From the NCBI GenBank assembly GCA_947489195.1, contig CANLCT010000010.1, positions 26,249-90,248 of the forward strand: 64,000 nt of DNA, read 5' to 3'. The notes under the pieces are model-generated. The model did no database searches. It was not told where the DNA came from and saw nothing but the letters and a program-made list of their open reading frames with translations. Made by a program: the position numbers and the translations under genes. This DNA is from an uncultured Aquimarina sp. GTDB lineage: Bacteria; Bacteroidota; Bacteroidia; Flavobacteriales; Flavobacteriaceae. Below, piece by piece: positions 8,237 to 16,214 of the stretch. How positions within the stretch are numbered: the first letter of the stretch is position 1; each line of letters opens with the position of its first letter.

Positions 8237-11041
8237 TTATAGCTTTAATTTTTCCTTAAGGTATTGCCCGGTATATGATTCTTTTATTTTTGCTACCTCT
8301 TCTGGCGAGCCTTTTGCAATTAATCCTCCTCCATTTTGTCCTCCTTCGGGTCCTAGATCAATTACATAATCGGCACACTTAATTAAATCCAAATTATGTT
8401 CAATAACTAACACCGAATGCCCCCGATTTAGTAAAGCGTTAAATGAATGAATCAATTTTTTAATATCGTGAAAATGCAAACCTGTAGTAGGCTCGTCAAA
8501 AATAAACAACACTTTGTCTTTTGTTATTCCTTTAACTAAAAATGAAGCTAACTTTATGCGCTGCGCCTCACCACCAGAAAGTGTTGCCGAACTTTGCCCC
8601 AATTGCACATAACCCAACCCAACATCTTGTAAAGGTTTTAACTTACGAACAATCTTTTTTTGATTATGATCTTCAAAAAAAGAAATTGCATTATCGATGG
8701 TCATACACAAAATATCATCAATAGATTTTTTATGAAATTGTACCTCTAAAATTTCTTTTTTAAAGCGTTTCCCCTTGCATTGATCACACTCTAAATGCAC
8801 ATCGGCCATAAATTGCATCTCAATAGTAACTTCTCCTTCGCCTTTACAAGTATCACAGCGTCCTCCATCAACATTAAACGAAAAATGTTTTGTTTGATAA
8901 TTTCTTAACTGGGCTATGCGTTGACTGGCAAACAAGCTACGTATATCATCATAAGCTTTTATATAAGTAACTGGGTTAGATCGAGATGATCTTCCTATTG
9001 GATTTTGATCAATAAACTCAACCGATTTTATACTTGAAAATTTTCCGGAAATGCCTGAAAACTCACCCGCTTTATCTCCATGAATTCCTAATTCTTTTCT
9101 TAAAGCAGGGTATAGAATTTTTTTGACTAAGGTACTTTTTCCACTTCCCGAAACTCCTGTAATAGCCGTCATTACGCCGAGAGGTATTCTAACATCTATA
9201 TTTTTTAAATTATTAGCCCTTGCTCCTTTTATATCTATATATTCGATACCTTTATTCCTTTTATTAGGAATTTCAATAACCTCTTTCCCCGATAAATATC
9301 CTGCTGTTAATGTTTTCTTTTTTAATATTTCATTAAAAGTACCTTGAGCTACTAATTCTCCTCCAAAAGTTCCTGCTTCGGGGCCAATATCTATAATTTG
9401 ATCTGCTGCCCTCATAATCTCCTCGTCGTGCTCCACTACAATTACAGTATTTCCTAAATCTCTTAAGGATAAAAGTACTTTAATCAGTTTTTCATTATCT
9501 TTTGAATGCAGACCAATACTCGGTTCATCCAAAATGTACATAGATCCCACCAAACTACTTCCTAACGAAGTAGCTAAATTTATACGTTGTGATTCGCCTC
9601 CCGACAGCGTATTCGACTTTCTATTTAAAGTTAAATACTGCAAACCAACTAAATCTAAAAACTGAAGTCGACTATTAATTTCTTTCAATAATCTTTCTGC
9701 TATTGTTTTGTCATTAGCAGATAATTTTATTTTTTTAAAAAATGGAATTAATGCTGAAATAGGTAATTCTACCAAATCATTTAAACTTGCTCCATCAATT
9801 TTAACATAATTAGCTTCGGTTCTTAATCTTTTTCCTTTACAAGAAGCACATTTAGTTTTTCCTCGGTAACGAGACAACATTACCCTGTTCTGTATTTTAT
9901 ATGCTTTGGATTCCAAAAACTGAAAGAAACTATGAATTCCTTCAAAAAAACCATTTCCTTCCCACACTAAATTTTGTTGATCTTCTGTTAATTCGAAGTA
10001 AGGTTTGTGTATTGGGAAATCAAATTTATATGCATTATTAACTAATTGATCTTTGTAATAGCTCATCGTTTCTCCTTTCCAGGGAAGTATAGCTCCTTCA
10101 TAAATACTTTTAGTAGTATCTGGTATTACTAAATCTTTATCTACACCAATTACATCTCCATAACCTTCGCATTTAGGGCAAGCGCCATAAGGGTTATTAA
10201 AACTGAATAAATGCACATTAGGCTCTAAAAATTCTTGACCATCTAATGCGAATCGATTACTAAAATCATAAATTTTGCCCGAATCCATTTCTTCAACCAT
10301 ACATTCGCCTTTTCCTTCATAAAATGCGGTTCCGATTGCATCGGCCAAACGATTATAAAAATCATCATCATTTTTAGTTACAACTCTATCAATTACAACG
10401 TAACAAGATTTATTTTCATCTAACTTACTTTCGGTACTTAGGCGTTCTATTTTACCATCTTGTTTAACACGTACAAAACCTTGTTGTAATAAAACTTGCA
10501 ACTTTTCATTAAGTGTTCTTCCTTTTTCAACATGAACAGGGGCTAGCAAAAGTAATTTCGTTTTTAAATCATACGCTTTAATATGATTTACAACGTCTGA
10601 AACGTTATGTTTTTTAACCTCATTACCAGAAATAGGCGAATAGGTTTTGCCTATACGAGCAAACAATAATTTTAAATAGTCATAAATTTCTGTAGTAGTA
10701 CCTACTGTTGATCTGGGATTTGTTGAATTTACTTTTTGTTCAATAGCTATAGCAGGTGCAATTCCTTTAATATAATCAACTTTAGGTTTATTTAAACGAC
10801 CTAAAAACTGACGCGCATATGATGACAAACTTTCAACATACCTACGTTGCCCTTCTGCATAAAGAGTATCAAAAGCTAAACTTGATTTTCCTGAACCCGA
10901 AAGTCCTGTTATAACAACAAGTTTATTTCGAGGAATAATAACATCTATATTTTTTAAATTATGAAGTTTGGCTCCTTTAATTATTATATTTTTTTTAGGA
11001 TCTATAGTTCCTAAATCTTTTTTGTTACTTGTTTTAACCAT
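8237..11041 (-). CDS. uvrA: Excinuclease ABC subunit A (UvrA)
   Basis: About 934 residues from the ATG at 11041 (MVKTSNKKD; two further in-frame ATGs lie upstream at 11047 and 11068). It is the damage-sensing ATPase of nucleotide excision repair. Walker A motifs occur at [10 protein letters not shown] and [13 protein letters not shown] signatures at LSGGESQRI and LSGGEAQRI, and zinc-binding CxxC pairs at [24 protein letters not shown] and CDQCKGKR. The length is normal. It is a housekeeping gene lying between the galactan enzymes with no visible link to them. Many flavobacteria carry a second uvrA, so this may be one of two. Confidence 0.97.
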   Translation of the reverse strand: MVKTSNKKDLGTIDPKKNIIIKGAKLHNLKNIDVIIPRNKLVVITGLSGSGKSSLAFDTLYAEGQRRYVESLSSYARQFLGRLNKPKVDYIKGIAPAIAIEQKVNSTNPRSTVGTTTEIYDYLKLLFARIGKTYSPISGNEVKKHNVSDVVNHIKAYDLKTKLLLLAPVHVEKGRTLNEKLQVLLQQGFVRVKQDGKIERLSTESKLDENKSCYVVIDRVVTKNDDDFYNRLADAIGTAFYEGKGECMVEEMDSGKIYDFSNRFALDGQEFLEPNVHLFSFNNPYGACPKCEGYGDVIGVDKDLVIPDTTKSIYEGAILPWKGETMSYYKDQLVNNAYKFDFPIHKPYFELTEDQQNLVWEGNGFFEGIHSFFQFLESKAYKIQNRVMLSRYRGKTKCASCKGKRLRTEANYVKIDGASLNDLVELPISALIPFFKKIKLSANDKTIAERLLKEINSRLQFLDLVGLQYLTLNRKSNTLSGGESQRINLATSLGSSLVGSMYILDEPSIGLHSKDNEKLIKVLLSLRDLGNTVIVVEHDEEIMRAADQIIDIGPEAGTFGGELVAQGTFNEILKKKTLTAGYLSGKEVIEIPNKRNKGIEYIDIKGARANNLKNIDVRIPLGVMTAITGVSGSGKSTLVKKILYPALRKELGIHGDKAGEFSGISGKFSSIKSVEFIDQNPIGRSSRSNPVTYIKAYDDIRSLFASQRIAQLRNYQTKHFSFNVDGGRCDTCKGEGEVTIEMQFMADVHLECDQCKGKRFKKEILEVQFHKKSIDDILCMTIDNAISFFEDHNQKKIVRKLKPLQDVGLGYVQLGQSSATLSGGEAQRIKLASFLVKGITKDKVLFIFDEPTTGLHFHDIKKLIHSFNALLNRGHSVLVIEHNLDLIKCADYVIDLGPEGGQNGGGLIAKGSPEEVAKIKESYTGQYLKEKLKL

Positions 11042-11136
11042 AAGCATCAAATATAAATATAAGTGCATAAAAAGTGAACCTTAACAACTATTGCTTTTTG
11101 TTAAAATTTTAAGAAAATTAGCTATTTATAAATTTA

Positions 11137-11149
11137 TTTATATATTTAC
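11137..11149 (+). promoter_or_regulatory. Probable promoter of the first sigma-factor copy
   Basis: TTTATATATTTAC contains a Bacteroidota -7 type element (TAnnTTTG-like, TATATTTA). The same 13 bases occur at 12376-12388, at a similar distance before the second sigma copy (about 80 and 73 bases to the ATG), while the surrounding sequence differs. Conservation between the copies is the main support. Confidence 0.5.
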
Positions 11150-11229
11150 GTCATTCTTAATCAAAACAGTAAGCCTATAGCAAAATATTACTTAATACAT
11201 TTTATACTCTTTTAATTAAAGTAATATTT

Positions 11230-11814
11230 ATGGTTTTAAAAAAGCAGCAAGACTCGGTTTTAGTTTCTGAATACATTAAAGGTAACGAGCATGCATTAGG
11301 TATTTTAATAGACAGACATAATCAACGTATATTTAGCTTTATTTTTTCAAAAGTAATGGATAAGGATATTGCTAATGATGTATTTCAAGACACATTTGTT
11401 AAAGTGATCAACACACTTAAAAAAGGACGTTATAATGAAGAAGGTAAATTTTTACCTTGGGTTATGCGTATTGCTCATAATTTAGTTATAGACCATTTTA
11501 GAAAAGGAAATCGGTTACCTAAATTTGATGATAATGGTGAATTTAGTATATTTTCTATATTAAGTGACAATACACTTAATGCGGAAAAACAACTTATAAA
11601 AAATCAGGTAGAAAGCGACGTACGTAACTTAATTCATGAATTACCTGAAGACCAAAAAGAAGTTTTAACCTTACGTATTTATAATGAAATGAGTTTTAAA
11701 GAGATATCTGATAAAACTGGTGTTAGTATTAATACTGCCTTAGGTAGAATGCGATATGCTCTGATTAACTTAAGAAAATTAATTGATAAGCATCAGATAG
11801 TTTTAGTTAATTAA
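11230..11814 (+). CDS. ECF-type RNA polymerase sigma factor, copy A
   Basis: A 194-residue sigma-70 family factor with region 2 (FSKVMDKDIANDVFQDTFVKVINTL, FLPWVMRIAHNLVIDHFR) and region 4 with its helix-turn-helix (LPEDQKEVLTLRIYNEMSFKEISDKTGVSINTALGRMRYAL). It differs from the copy at 12462 at 16 of 194 positions, and the last 51 residues are identical. No anti-sigma gene with a membrane segment is adjacent. Instead a 48-codon ORF follows after a conserved hairpin. It is probably a recent tandem duplication. Confidence 0.95.
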   Translation: MVLKKQQDSVLVSEYIKGNEHALGILIDRHNQRIFSFIFSKVMDKDIANDVFQDTFVKVINTLKKGRYNEEGKFLPWVMRIAHNLVIDHFRKGNRLPKFDDNGEFSIFSILSDNTLNAEKQLIKNQVESDVRNLIHELPEDQKEVLTLRIYNEMSFKEISDKTGVSINTALGRMRYALINLRKLIDKHQIVLVN

Positions 11815-11830
11815 TGCAATAAAGGCTTTT

Positions 11831-11864
11831 TTTTATCGTTTAAAAGTAAATGTAAACGATAAAA
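11831..11864 (+). promoter_or_regulatory. Conserved 12-bp hairpin before the small ORF, copy A
   Basis: TTTTATCGTTTA (11831-11842) and TAAACGATAAAA (11853-11864) form a perfect stem around the 10-base loop AAAGTAAATG, ending 9 bases before the ATG of the 48-codon ORF. The same stem and the same loop recur at 13152-13185. It could be an attenuator, an RNA element controlling translation of the small ORF, or a protein-binding dyad. Confidence 0.7.
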
Positions 11865-11873
11865 GATATATTC

Positions 11874-12020
11874 ATGGCTAAAATTTACTCAAAAGCAACT
11901 TCTAACAATAATCAAAAATTGAAGCCTAAAGCTGAAACAATTGATTTTTTATTAAATTATTCAAAGGCAATAGATATTATTACCACAAATAATTTTGTTA
12001 TAAAAATCTACAAAAACTAA
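11874..12020 (+). CDS. 48-residue conserved protein downstream of sigma factor, copy A
   Basis: MAKIYSKATSNN... to ...FVIKIYKN, 48 codons from ATG 11874 to TAA 12018-12020. A partner of identical length follows the second sigma copy; the two share about 27 of 48 residues, including the MAKIYS start, KP-AETI-F-LNYS and the NF-I---KN end. Conservation of length, frame and position argues that it is a real gene. It is basic, without signal peptide or membrane segment. The function is unknown; proximity suggests a partner or regulator of the sigma factor. Confidence 0.8.
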   Translation: MAKIYSKATSNNNQKLKPKAETIDFLLNYSKAIDIITTNNFVIKIYKN

Positions 12021-12461
12021 ATAGGTTTTTTAGTCTATTATATTTATTTATTCTAAATAAGTTTTATATCTATTTTTTTAAAATAGTATATAATAACTTG
12101 ATTAATATGTCACTATATGTAAATAAAAATAGTAAAAAAACACAAGATACTGTTTAACAATACATTACAAACTAATAGCCATTTTTAAACTAAATGATAG
12201 TGATTTAATAGCTATTTTTTTTAGCTACAATTCAAAAAAGTAAGACTATTCTTACATTATTTATCTGTTTTAGAATAATATATAACAAAATAAATGTCAA
12301 GCCGATATTTTGCTACAGTACAACGCATCCTTTACTTTTTGTTCGTGAAAAACCTAAAAAACACTCCTAAATTAATTTATATATTTACCCTGTAGTCAAT
12401 GAAATAATTAGAACCACAGTAATATTCATCTCATTTCATACTCTTTTAAAAATTTATATTT
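12021..12461. other. Spacer between the two sigma modules
   Basis: About 440 bases, very AT-rich, with no convincing ORF. AATAGC near 12175 and GCTATTTTTTTT near 12210-12221 could form a weak terminator hairpin for the first module. The end of the spacer holds the promoter-like element of copy B. Confidence 0.4.
12376..12388 (+). promoter_or_regulatory. Probable promoter of the second sigma-factor copy
   Basis: The same 13-base string as before copy A (TTTATATATTTAC), 73 bases ahead of the ATG. A shared CATTTYATACTCTTTTAA-type stretch also lies nearer the start in both copies. Confidence 0.5.
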
Positions 12462-13046
12462 ATGGTTTTAAAAAAACAGGATGATTCGGTTTTAGTTTCT
12501 GAATATATTAAAGGAAACGAGCAAGCTTTAGGTGTTTTAATAAACAGACACAATCAGCGAATTTTTAGCTTTATTTTTTCTAAGGTCCTTGATAAGGATA
12601 TTGCAAATGATGTTTTTCAAGACACTTTTATTAAAGTAATTAATACTTTAAAAAAAGGTCGCTATAATGAAGAAGGTAAATTTTTACCATGGGTTATGCG
12701 TATAGCTCATAATTTAGTTATAGATCATTTCAGAAAAAGTAATCGTTTGCCAAAATACGACGATAATGGCGAGTTTAGTATTTTTTCAGTATTGAGTGAT
12801 AATTCGCTTAATGCAGAAAAACAACTTATAAAAAGCCAAGTTGAAGATGATGTGCGCAACCTAGTTTATGAACTTCCTGATGACCAAAGAGAAGTACTTA
12901 CATTACGTATTTATAACGAAATGAGTTTTAAAGAGATATCTGATAAAACCGGAGTAAGTATCAATACTGCCTTAGGAAGAATGAGATATGCTTTAATAAA
13001 CTTAAGGAAGTTAATTGATAAACATCAAATAGTTTTAGTCAACTAA
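12462..13046 (+). CDS. ECF-type RNA polymerase sigma factor, copy B
   Basis: A 194-residue paralogue of the gene at 11230, with the same region 2 and region 4 signatures; all 51 residues from EVLTLRIYNE to the end are identical. The helix-turn-helix that reads the -35 element is therefore the same, so both copies should recognise the same promoters. Most differences are conservative (I/V, D/E, K/R, F/Y). The downstream arrangement of hairpin and 48-codon ORF is also repeated, but the hairpin lies 105 bases after the stop here against 16 in copy A. Confidence 0.95.
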   Translation: MVLKKQDDSVLVSEYIKGNEQALGVLINRHNQRIFSFIFSKVLDKDIANDVFQDTFIKVINTLKKGRYNEEGKFLPWVMRIAHNLVIDHFRKSNRLPKYDDNGEFSIFSVLSDNSLNAEKQLIKSQVEDDVRNLVYELPDDQREVLTLRIYNEMSFKEISDKTGVSINTALGRMRYALINLRKLIDKHQIVLVN

Positions 13047-13151
13047 ATTAAATATCATATATAAAAACTTTATCCACCTTAATGTCAATTCTATCAAAAT
13101 TGCATTGGCGTGGATGAAATTTTTATAAATCGGAATACAATAAATGAATAT

Positions 13152-13185
13152 TTTTATCGTTTAAAAGTAAATGTAAACGATAAAA
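13152..13185 (+). promoter_or_regulatory. Conserved 12-bp hairpin before the small ORF, copy B
   Basis: TTTTATCGTTTA (13152-13163) and TAAACGATAAAA (13174-13185) with the identical loop AAAGTAAATG. The ATG follows 9 bases later, the same distance as in copy A, whereas the distance from the sigma gene differs. The element therefore belongs to the small ORF rather than to the sigma gene end. Confidence 0.7.
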
Positions 13186-13194
13186 ATATATTAA

Positions 13195-13341
13195 ATGGCT
13201 AAAATCTACTCTGAAAACATATCAAAAGACAACAATAAAGTGAAGCCTGAAGCTGAAACTATAAACTTTATATTAAACTATTCCAGATCTTTAAGTATTT
13301 TAAAAACAGATAATTTTATTATCGAAGTGAATAAAAACTAG
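13195..13341 (+). CDS. 48-residue conserved protein downstream of sigma factor, copy B
   Basis: ATG 13195 to TAG 13339-13341, 48 codons, MAKIYSENISKDNN... to ...FIIEVNKN. It shares about 27 of 48 residues with the copy at 11874, so the small protein has diverged much more than its sigma factor (about 56 against 92 percent identity). No known domain is recognised. Confidence 0.8.
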   Translation: MAKIYSENISKDNNKVKPEAETINFILNYSRSLSILKTDNFIIEVNKN

Positions 13342-13379
13342 CACAAAAGTTCAATAAAGAAAATACTTACGTTTTATCT

Positions 13380-14036
13380 TTAATTAATCTTTTTGTAATA
13401 ATCATTTATTACACTTTTACGTCCTATTTGACTGGTAATAATGTCTTTTTCTAAATTCCAAGCTCTTGCTGGGGAATATTCTCGTCCATACCATATTATT
13501 TGCAAATGTAGGTCATTCCATAATTGTTTTGGAAATAAACGTTTGGCATCTTTTTCTGTTTGTACTACATTTTTCCCATTAGTTAACCCCCATCGATACA
13601 TTAATCTATGAATATGTGTATCAACAGGAAAAGCAGGAATACCAAAAGCTTGTGAAATAACTACACTTGCTGTTTTATGCCCTACAGCAGGAAGTCGTTC
13701 TAGTGCTTCTAAATCCTTAGGTACTTTTCCATCATGCTCATCTATTAGTATTTTTGACAACCCATAAATTCCTTTTGATTTCATAGGTGACAAACCTACA
13801 GGTCTTATAATTTCTTTAATTTCTTCAACTGATAATTTAATCATATCATAGGGATTATTTGCTTTAGCAAATAATAATGGAGTTATTTTATTTACACGTA
13901 CATCGGTACTCTGCGCACTTAATAAAACAGCAATTAATAAAGTATAAGGATCCTCATGATCTAGAGGTATTGGTATTTCTGGATATAGCTCTTGTAATGT
14001 TTTTATAACAAAGGCTACTTTCTCTTTCTTGGTCAT
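13380..14036 (-). CDS. nth: Endonuclease III-like DNA glycosylase/AP lyase
   Basis: A 218-residue HhH-GPD base-excision repair glycosylase. The helix-hairpin-helix is LPAVGHKTASVV with catalytic Lys121, and VDTHIHR carries the catalytic Asp139. The LLSAQSTDVRVN segment is typical of Nth. The C-terminal part where most Nth proteins hold four cysteines for a [4Fe-4S] cluster reads YGREYSPARAWNLEKDIITSQIG and has no cysteine, so no cluster is expected. I believe this is common in flavobacteria, but that is from memory. It is divergent from bcp with 32 bases between starts. Confidence 0.93.
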   Translation of the reverse strand: MTKKEKVAFVIKTLQELYPEIPIPLDHEDPYTLLIAVLLSAQSTDVRVNKITPLLFAKANNPYDMIKLSVEEIKEIIRPVGLSPMKSKGIYGLSKILIDEHDGKVPKDLEALERLPAVGHKTASVVISQAFGIPAFPVDTHIHRLMYRWGLTNGKNVVQTEKDAKRLFPKQLWNDLHLQIIWYGREYSPARAWNLEKDIITSQIGRKSVINDYYKKIN

Positions 14037-14068
14037 TTTTTTGTAATTTTATAGTAAAAATAAGAATT

Positions 14069-14524
14069 ATGACAACACTAAAGGCTGGAGATCCAGCACC
14101 AAATTTTTCTGGAATTGATCAAAGCGGTAATAATTATAGTCTTTCTGATTTCAAAGGCAAAAAATTAATTCTTTTCTTTTACCCTAAAGCTAGCACACCT
14201 GGCTGTACTAACGAAGCTTGTAATTTAAGAGACAATTATAAAGAGTTACAAAATAAAGGATATGAAATTTTAGGTGTAAGTGCCGATAATGCAAAAAGAC
14301 AATCAAATTTTAAAAACAAATATGAATTTCCTTTTCCTTTACTCGCTGATGAAGCAAAAGAAGTTATAAATGCTTTTGGCATTTGGGGACCTAAAAAATT
14401 TATGGGTAAAGAATATGATGGCATACACCGAACTACATTTGTTATAGATGAAGATGGAATATTAGAACAGGTAATCACTAAAGTTAAGACTAAAGATCAT
14501 GCTGCTCAGATATTAAATGACTAG
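14069..14524 (+). CDS. bcp: Thiol peroxidase, BCP/PrxQ-type peroxiredoxin
   Basis: A 151-residue cytoplasmic peroxiredoxin that reduces hydroperoxides with thioredoxin. The peroxidatic cysteine is Cys46 in KASTPGCTNEAC and the resolving cysteine Cys51 is 5 residues later, the PrxQ alpha2-helix arrangement. The LILFFYPKA and TTFVIDEDG blocks are as expected. Length is normal. It is divergently paired with nth and ends before a bidirectional terminator. Confidence 0.96.
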   Translation: MTTLKAGDPAPNFSGIDQSGNNYSLSDFKGKKLILFFYPKASTPGCTNEACNLRDNYKELQNKGYEILGVSADNAKRQSNFKNKYEFPFPLLADEAKEVINAFGIWGPKKFMGKEYDGIHRTTFVIDEDGILEQVITKVKTKDHAAQILND

Positions 14525-14568
14525 TGAGAATAAATTATGGATAAGATACTCCATTGATTTACTTGCGT

Positions 14569-14620
14569 AAAAAATACGCTTTTCAAAATCTTATTAAAAG
14601 AAACTTGAAAGCGTATTTTT
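14569..14620. terminator. Bidirectional intrinsic terminator
   Basis: AAAAATACGCTTT-TCAA and TTGAAAGCGTATTTTT form a stem with A-rich and T-rich ends on both sides. It lies between the convergent bcp (+) and GH16 (-) genes. Confidence 0.75.
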
Positions 14621-14672
14621 ATATCTAACTTTAAATATTAATACTTTATAAAAAAGGTAGTGATCAAAAATT

Positions 14673-15869
14673 TTATTCATTTTCTAAATACCATGTACGT
14701 ACCCAATCATACTTTGTTGTTAAGTCGTCGTATGAAGCTGTTTCAAATATATTATTCGCATCAATAGGGTTCCAATCATAAGTTTCAATGGCCATGGTTA
14801 AATGCCCCTCTAGATCAAAATCGGCAGGGGGATTTGTTATTGAGTATGTAAATTCACCATCTAAGTAAAATAGAATTTCTTTTGGTGATTTCCACCAACA
14901 ACCGTAAACAAAATACCTTGAATTATTTTTTTTATTTAATATTTTTTTAGCAGGTGCCTGTTTTGAAACATCAAAAGCAGTATCGCAAGGTCTGTTATGC
15001 CTCCAAGTATTTGAATGGTAAATATTATCAAAATCTTTAGCCCAATCAGCTGTACCGCCGTGTACTCTACCTACACATTCTTGTACGTCTAGTTCTAATT
15101 TTTTAAATGGACCTGTAGTACAATTTTGTTTAAATGACACCCAAAAAGTCGATGACATTACCGTTTTATTTGCTTTCATTTTACATTCAAAATATTGACC
15201 TACTTTTACGGTTTCTTTTGATCGTACAATTGCCCCTCCATGGGTCCAGCTCGTATTATTTACATTTTTAGGAGTATCATATTTTAATGTAGTTACATTT
15301 AAATTACCGTCACTTACCGTTACATTTTCTGGATCGAACAATGCTGGCGGCCTGCCGTACCATCCAAAACCATCTGTAGCCGGACTTCTGTGCCATTTTG
15401 AATCATCAAAAGTTTCGCTATTAAACTCATCAGATTTGTTTTCAGATTTTATCCATTTTTTCCCAATTGGAGTTGGATCATTTCCAATAAAATAAGGCTT
15501 ATTTGCTGAGGGTGTATCTCTAGCAACAATTACATCAAAACTACACGATGCCGTATTACCTGATGTATCCGTTACAATAAATGTGTTTGTTGTAGTTCCT
15601 ACAGGAAAAAACTCACCAGATGCCAAACCAAGTGTTTGTTCTGTTATTGCACCAGCTACGTTATCAGTTCCAACAGGGGTATTATAGGTAATTATGACTT
15701 CATTTTCTGTCGCTTTAGCTGTAACATTAATTGTGGTTAAACAAGTAATTATTGGAGCTATCTTTTCTTTATCATTCAAAATTTCATTATCATTTTCATT
15801 ACTACTACAAGCTATAGTTAATAACATAAATGATATGAACACTCCTGTAGTAATTCTATTTCTTAACAT
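14673..15869 (-). CDS. GH16 beta-agarase/porphyranase-like lipoprotein with HYR domain
   Basis: About 398 residues from the ATG at 15869 (MLRNRITTG). Lipoprotein signal with lipobox LTIAC followed by SSNENDNE, an acidic stretch after the Cys like the Bacteroidota surface-export signal. Then a hyalin-repeat (HYR) domain (TCLTTINVTAKATENE ... SGNTASCSFDV), then GH16: THGGAIVRSKETVKVGQYFECKMKANK and the catalytic ELDVQE (nucleophile and acid/base Glu, pattern ExDxxE). GH16 members with this context cleave agarose or porphyran. The subfamily is not resolved by eye. It stands alone, about 6.5 kb from the other galactan genes. Confidence 0.85.
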   Translation of the reverse strand: MLRNRITTGVFISFMLLTIACSSNENDNEILNDKEKIAPIITCLTTINVTAKATENEVIITYNTPVGTDNVAGAITEQTLGLASGEFFPVGTTTNTFIVTDTSGNTASCSFDVIVARDTPSANKPYFIGNDPTPIGKKWIKSENKSDEFNSETFDDSKWHRSPATDGFGWYGRPPALFDPENVTVSDGNLNVTTLKYDTPKNVNNTSWTHGGAIVRSKETVKVGQYFECKMKANKTVMSSTFWVSFKQNCTTGPFKKLELDVQECVGRVHGGTADWAKDFDNIYHSNTWRHNRPCDTAFDVSKQAPAKKILNKKNNSRYFVYGCWWKSPKEILFYLDGEFTYSITNPPADFDLEGHLTMAIETYDWNPIDANNIFETASYDDLTTKYDWVRTWYLENE

Positions 15870-16214
15870 ATATATTTTTTTACAAAAATAAGCTAACATC
15901 TGGGCTAAAATAGATCATATGGTTTTATCTCTACCTTATAATCTTTATATATCGATTAATTTAACCAAATTGCACATGAACCCCGTAAGCATAATAAACA
16001 CTACTGTTCAACGTTGTTTCTCTTCTAAATAAAATCTCATTGATTCATCTAATAAAAAAAGAGTCTGATTCTTTCGAATCAGACTCACAAAACCACAAAA
16101 AACCACTTTTGTGCAAACAAATTAAATAGAAGACTACATCTACTAAATACCAATTAAGGTACCGTGATTTCAACTAAGAAAGTTTTAAAACAAACTTAAC
16201 AAACGGAATCTAAA
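15870..16214. other. Intergenic region between GH16 promoter side and the DUF2231 gene end
   Basis: About 345 bases without an ORF. It holds the upstream region of the GH16 gene and the terminator at 16053-16086. Nothing else is recognised. Confidence 0.5.
16053..16086 (-). terminator. Intrinsic terminator of the planctomycete-like operon
   Basis: GAGTCTGATTC (16061-16071) and GAATCAGACTC (16076-16086) are a perfect 11-bp stem with loop TTTC. On the minus strand it is followed by a T8 tract (16053-16060). It is 130 bases beyond the last stop codon of the operon. Confidence 0.85.

Noticed and set aside
11831..11864. Inverted repeat as a dif/Xer recombination site
   Set aside because: Arms of 12 and a spacer of 10 do not fit the 11-6-11 layout, and the repeat is tied to the start of a small ORF in two copies.
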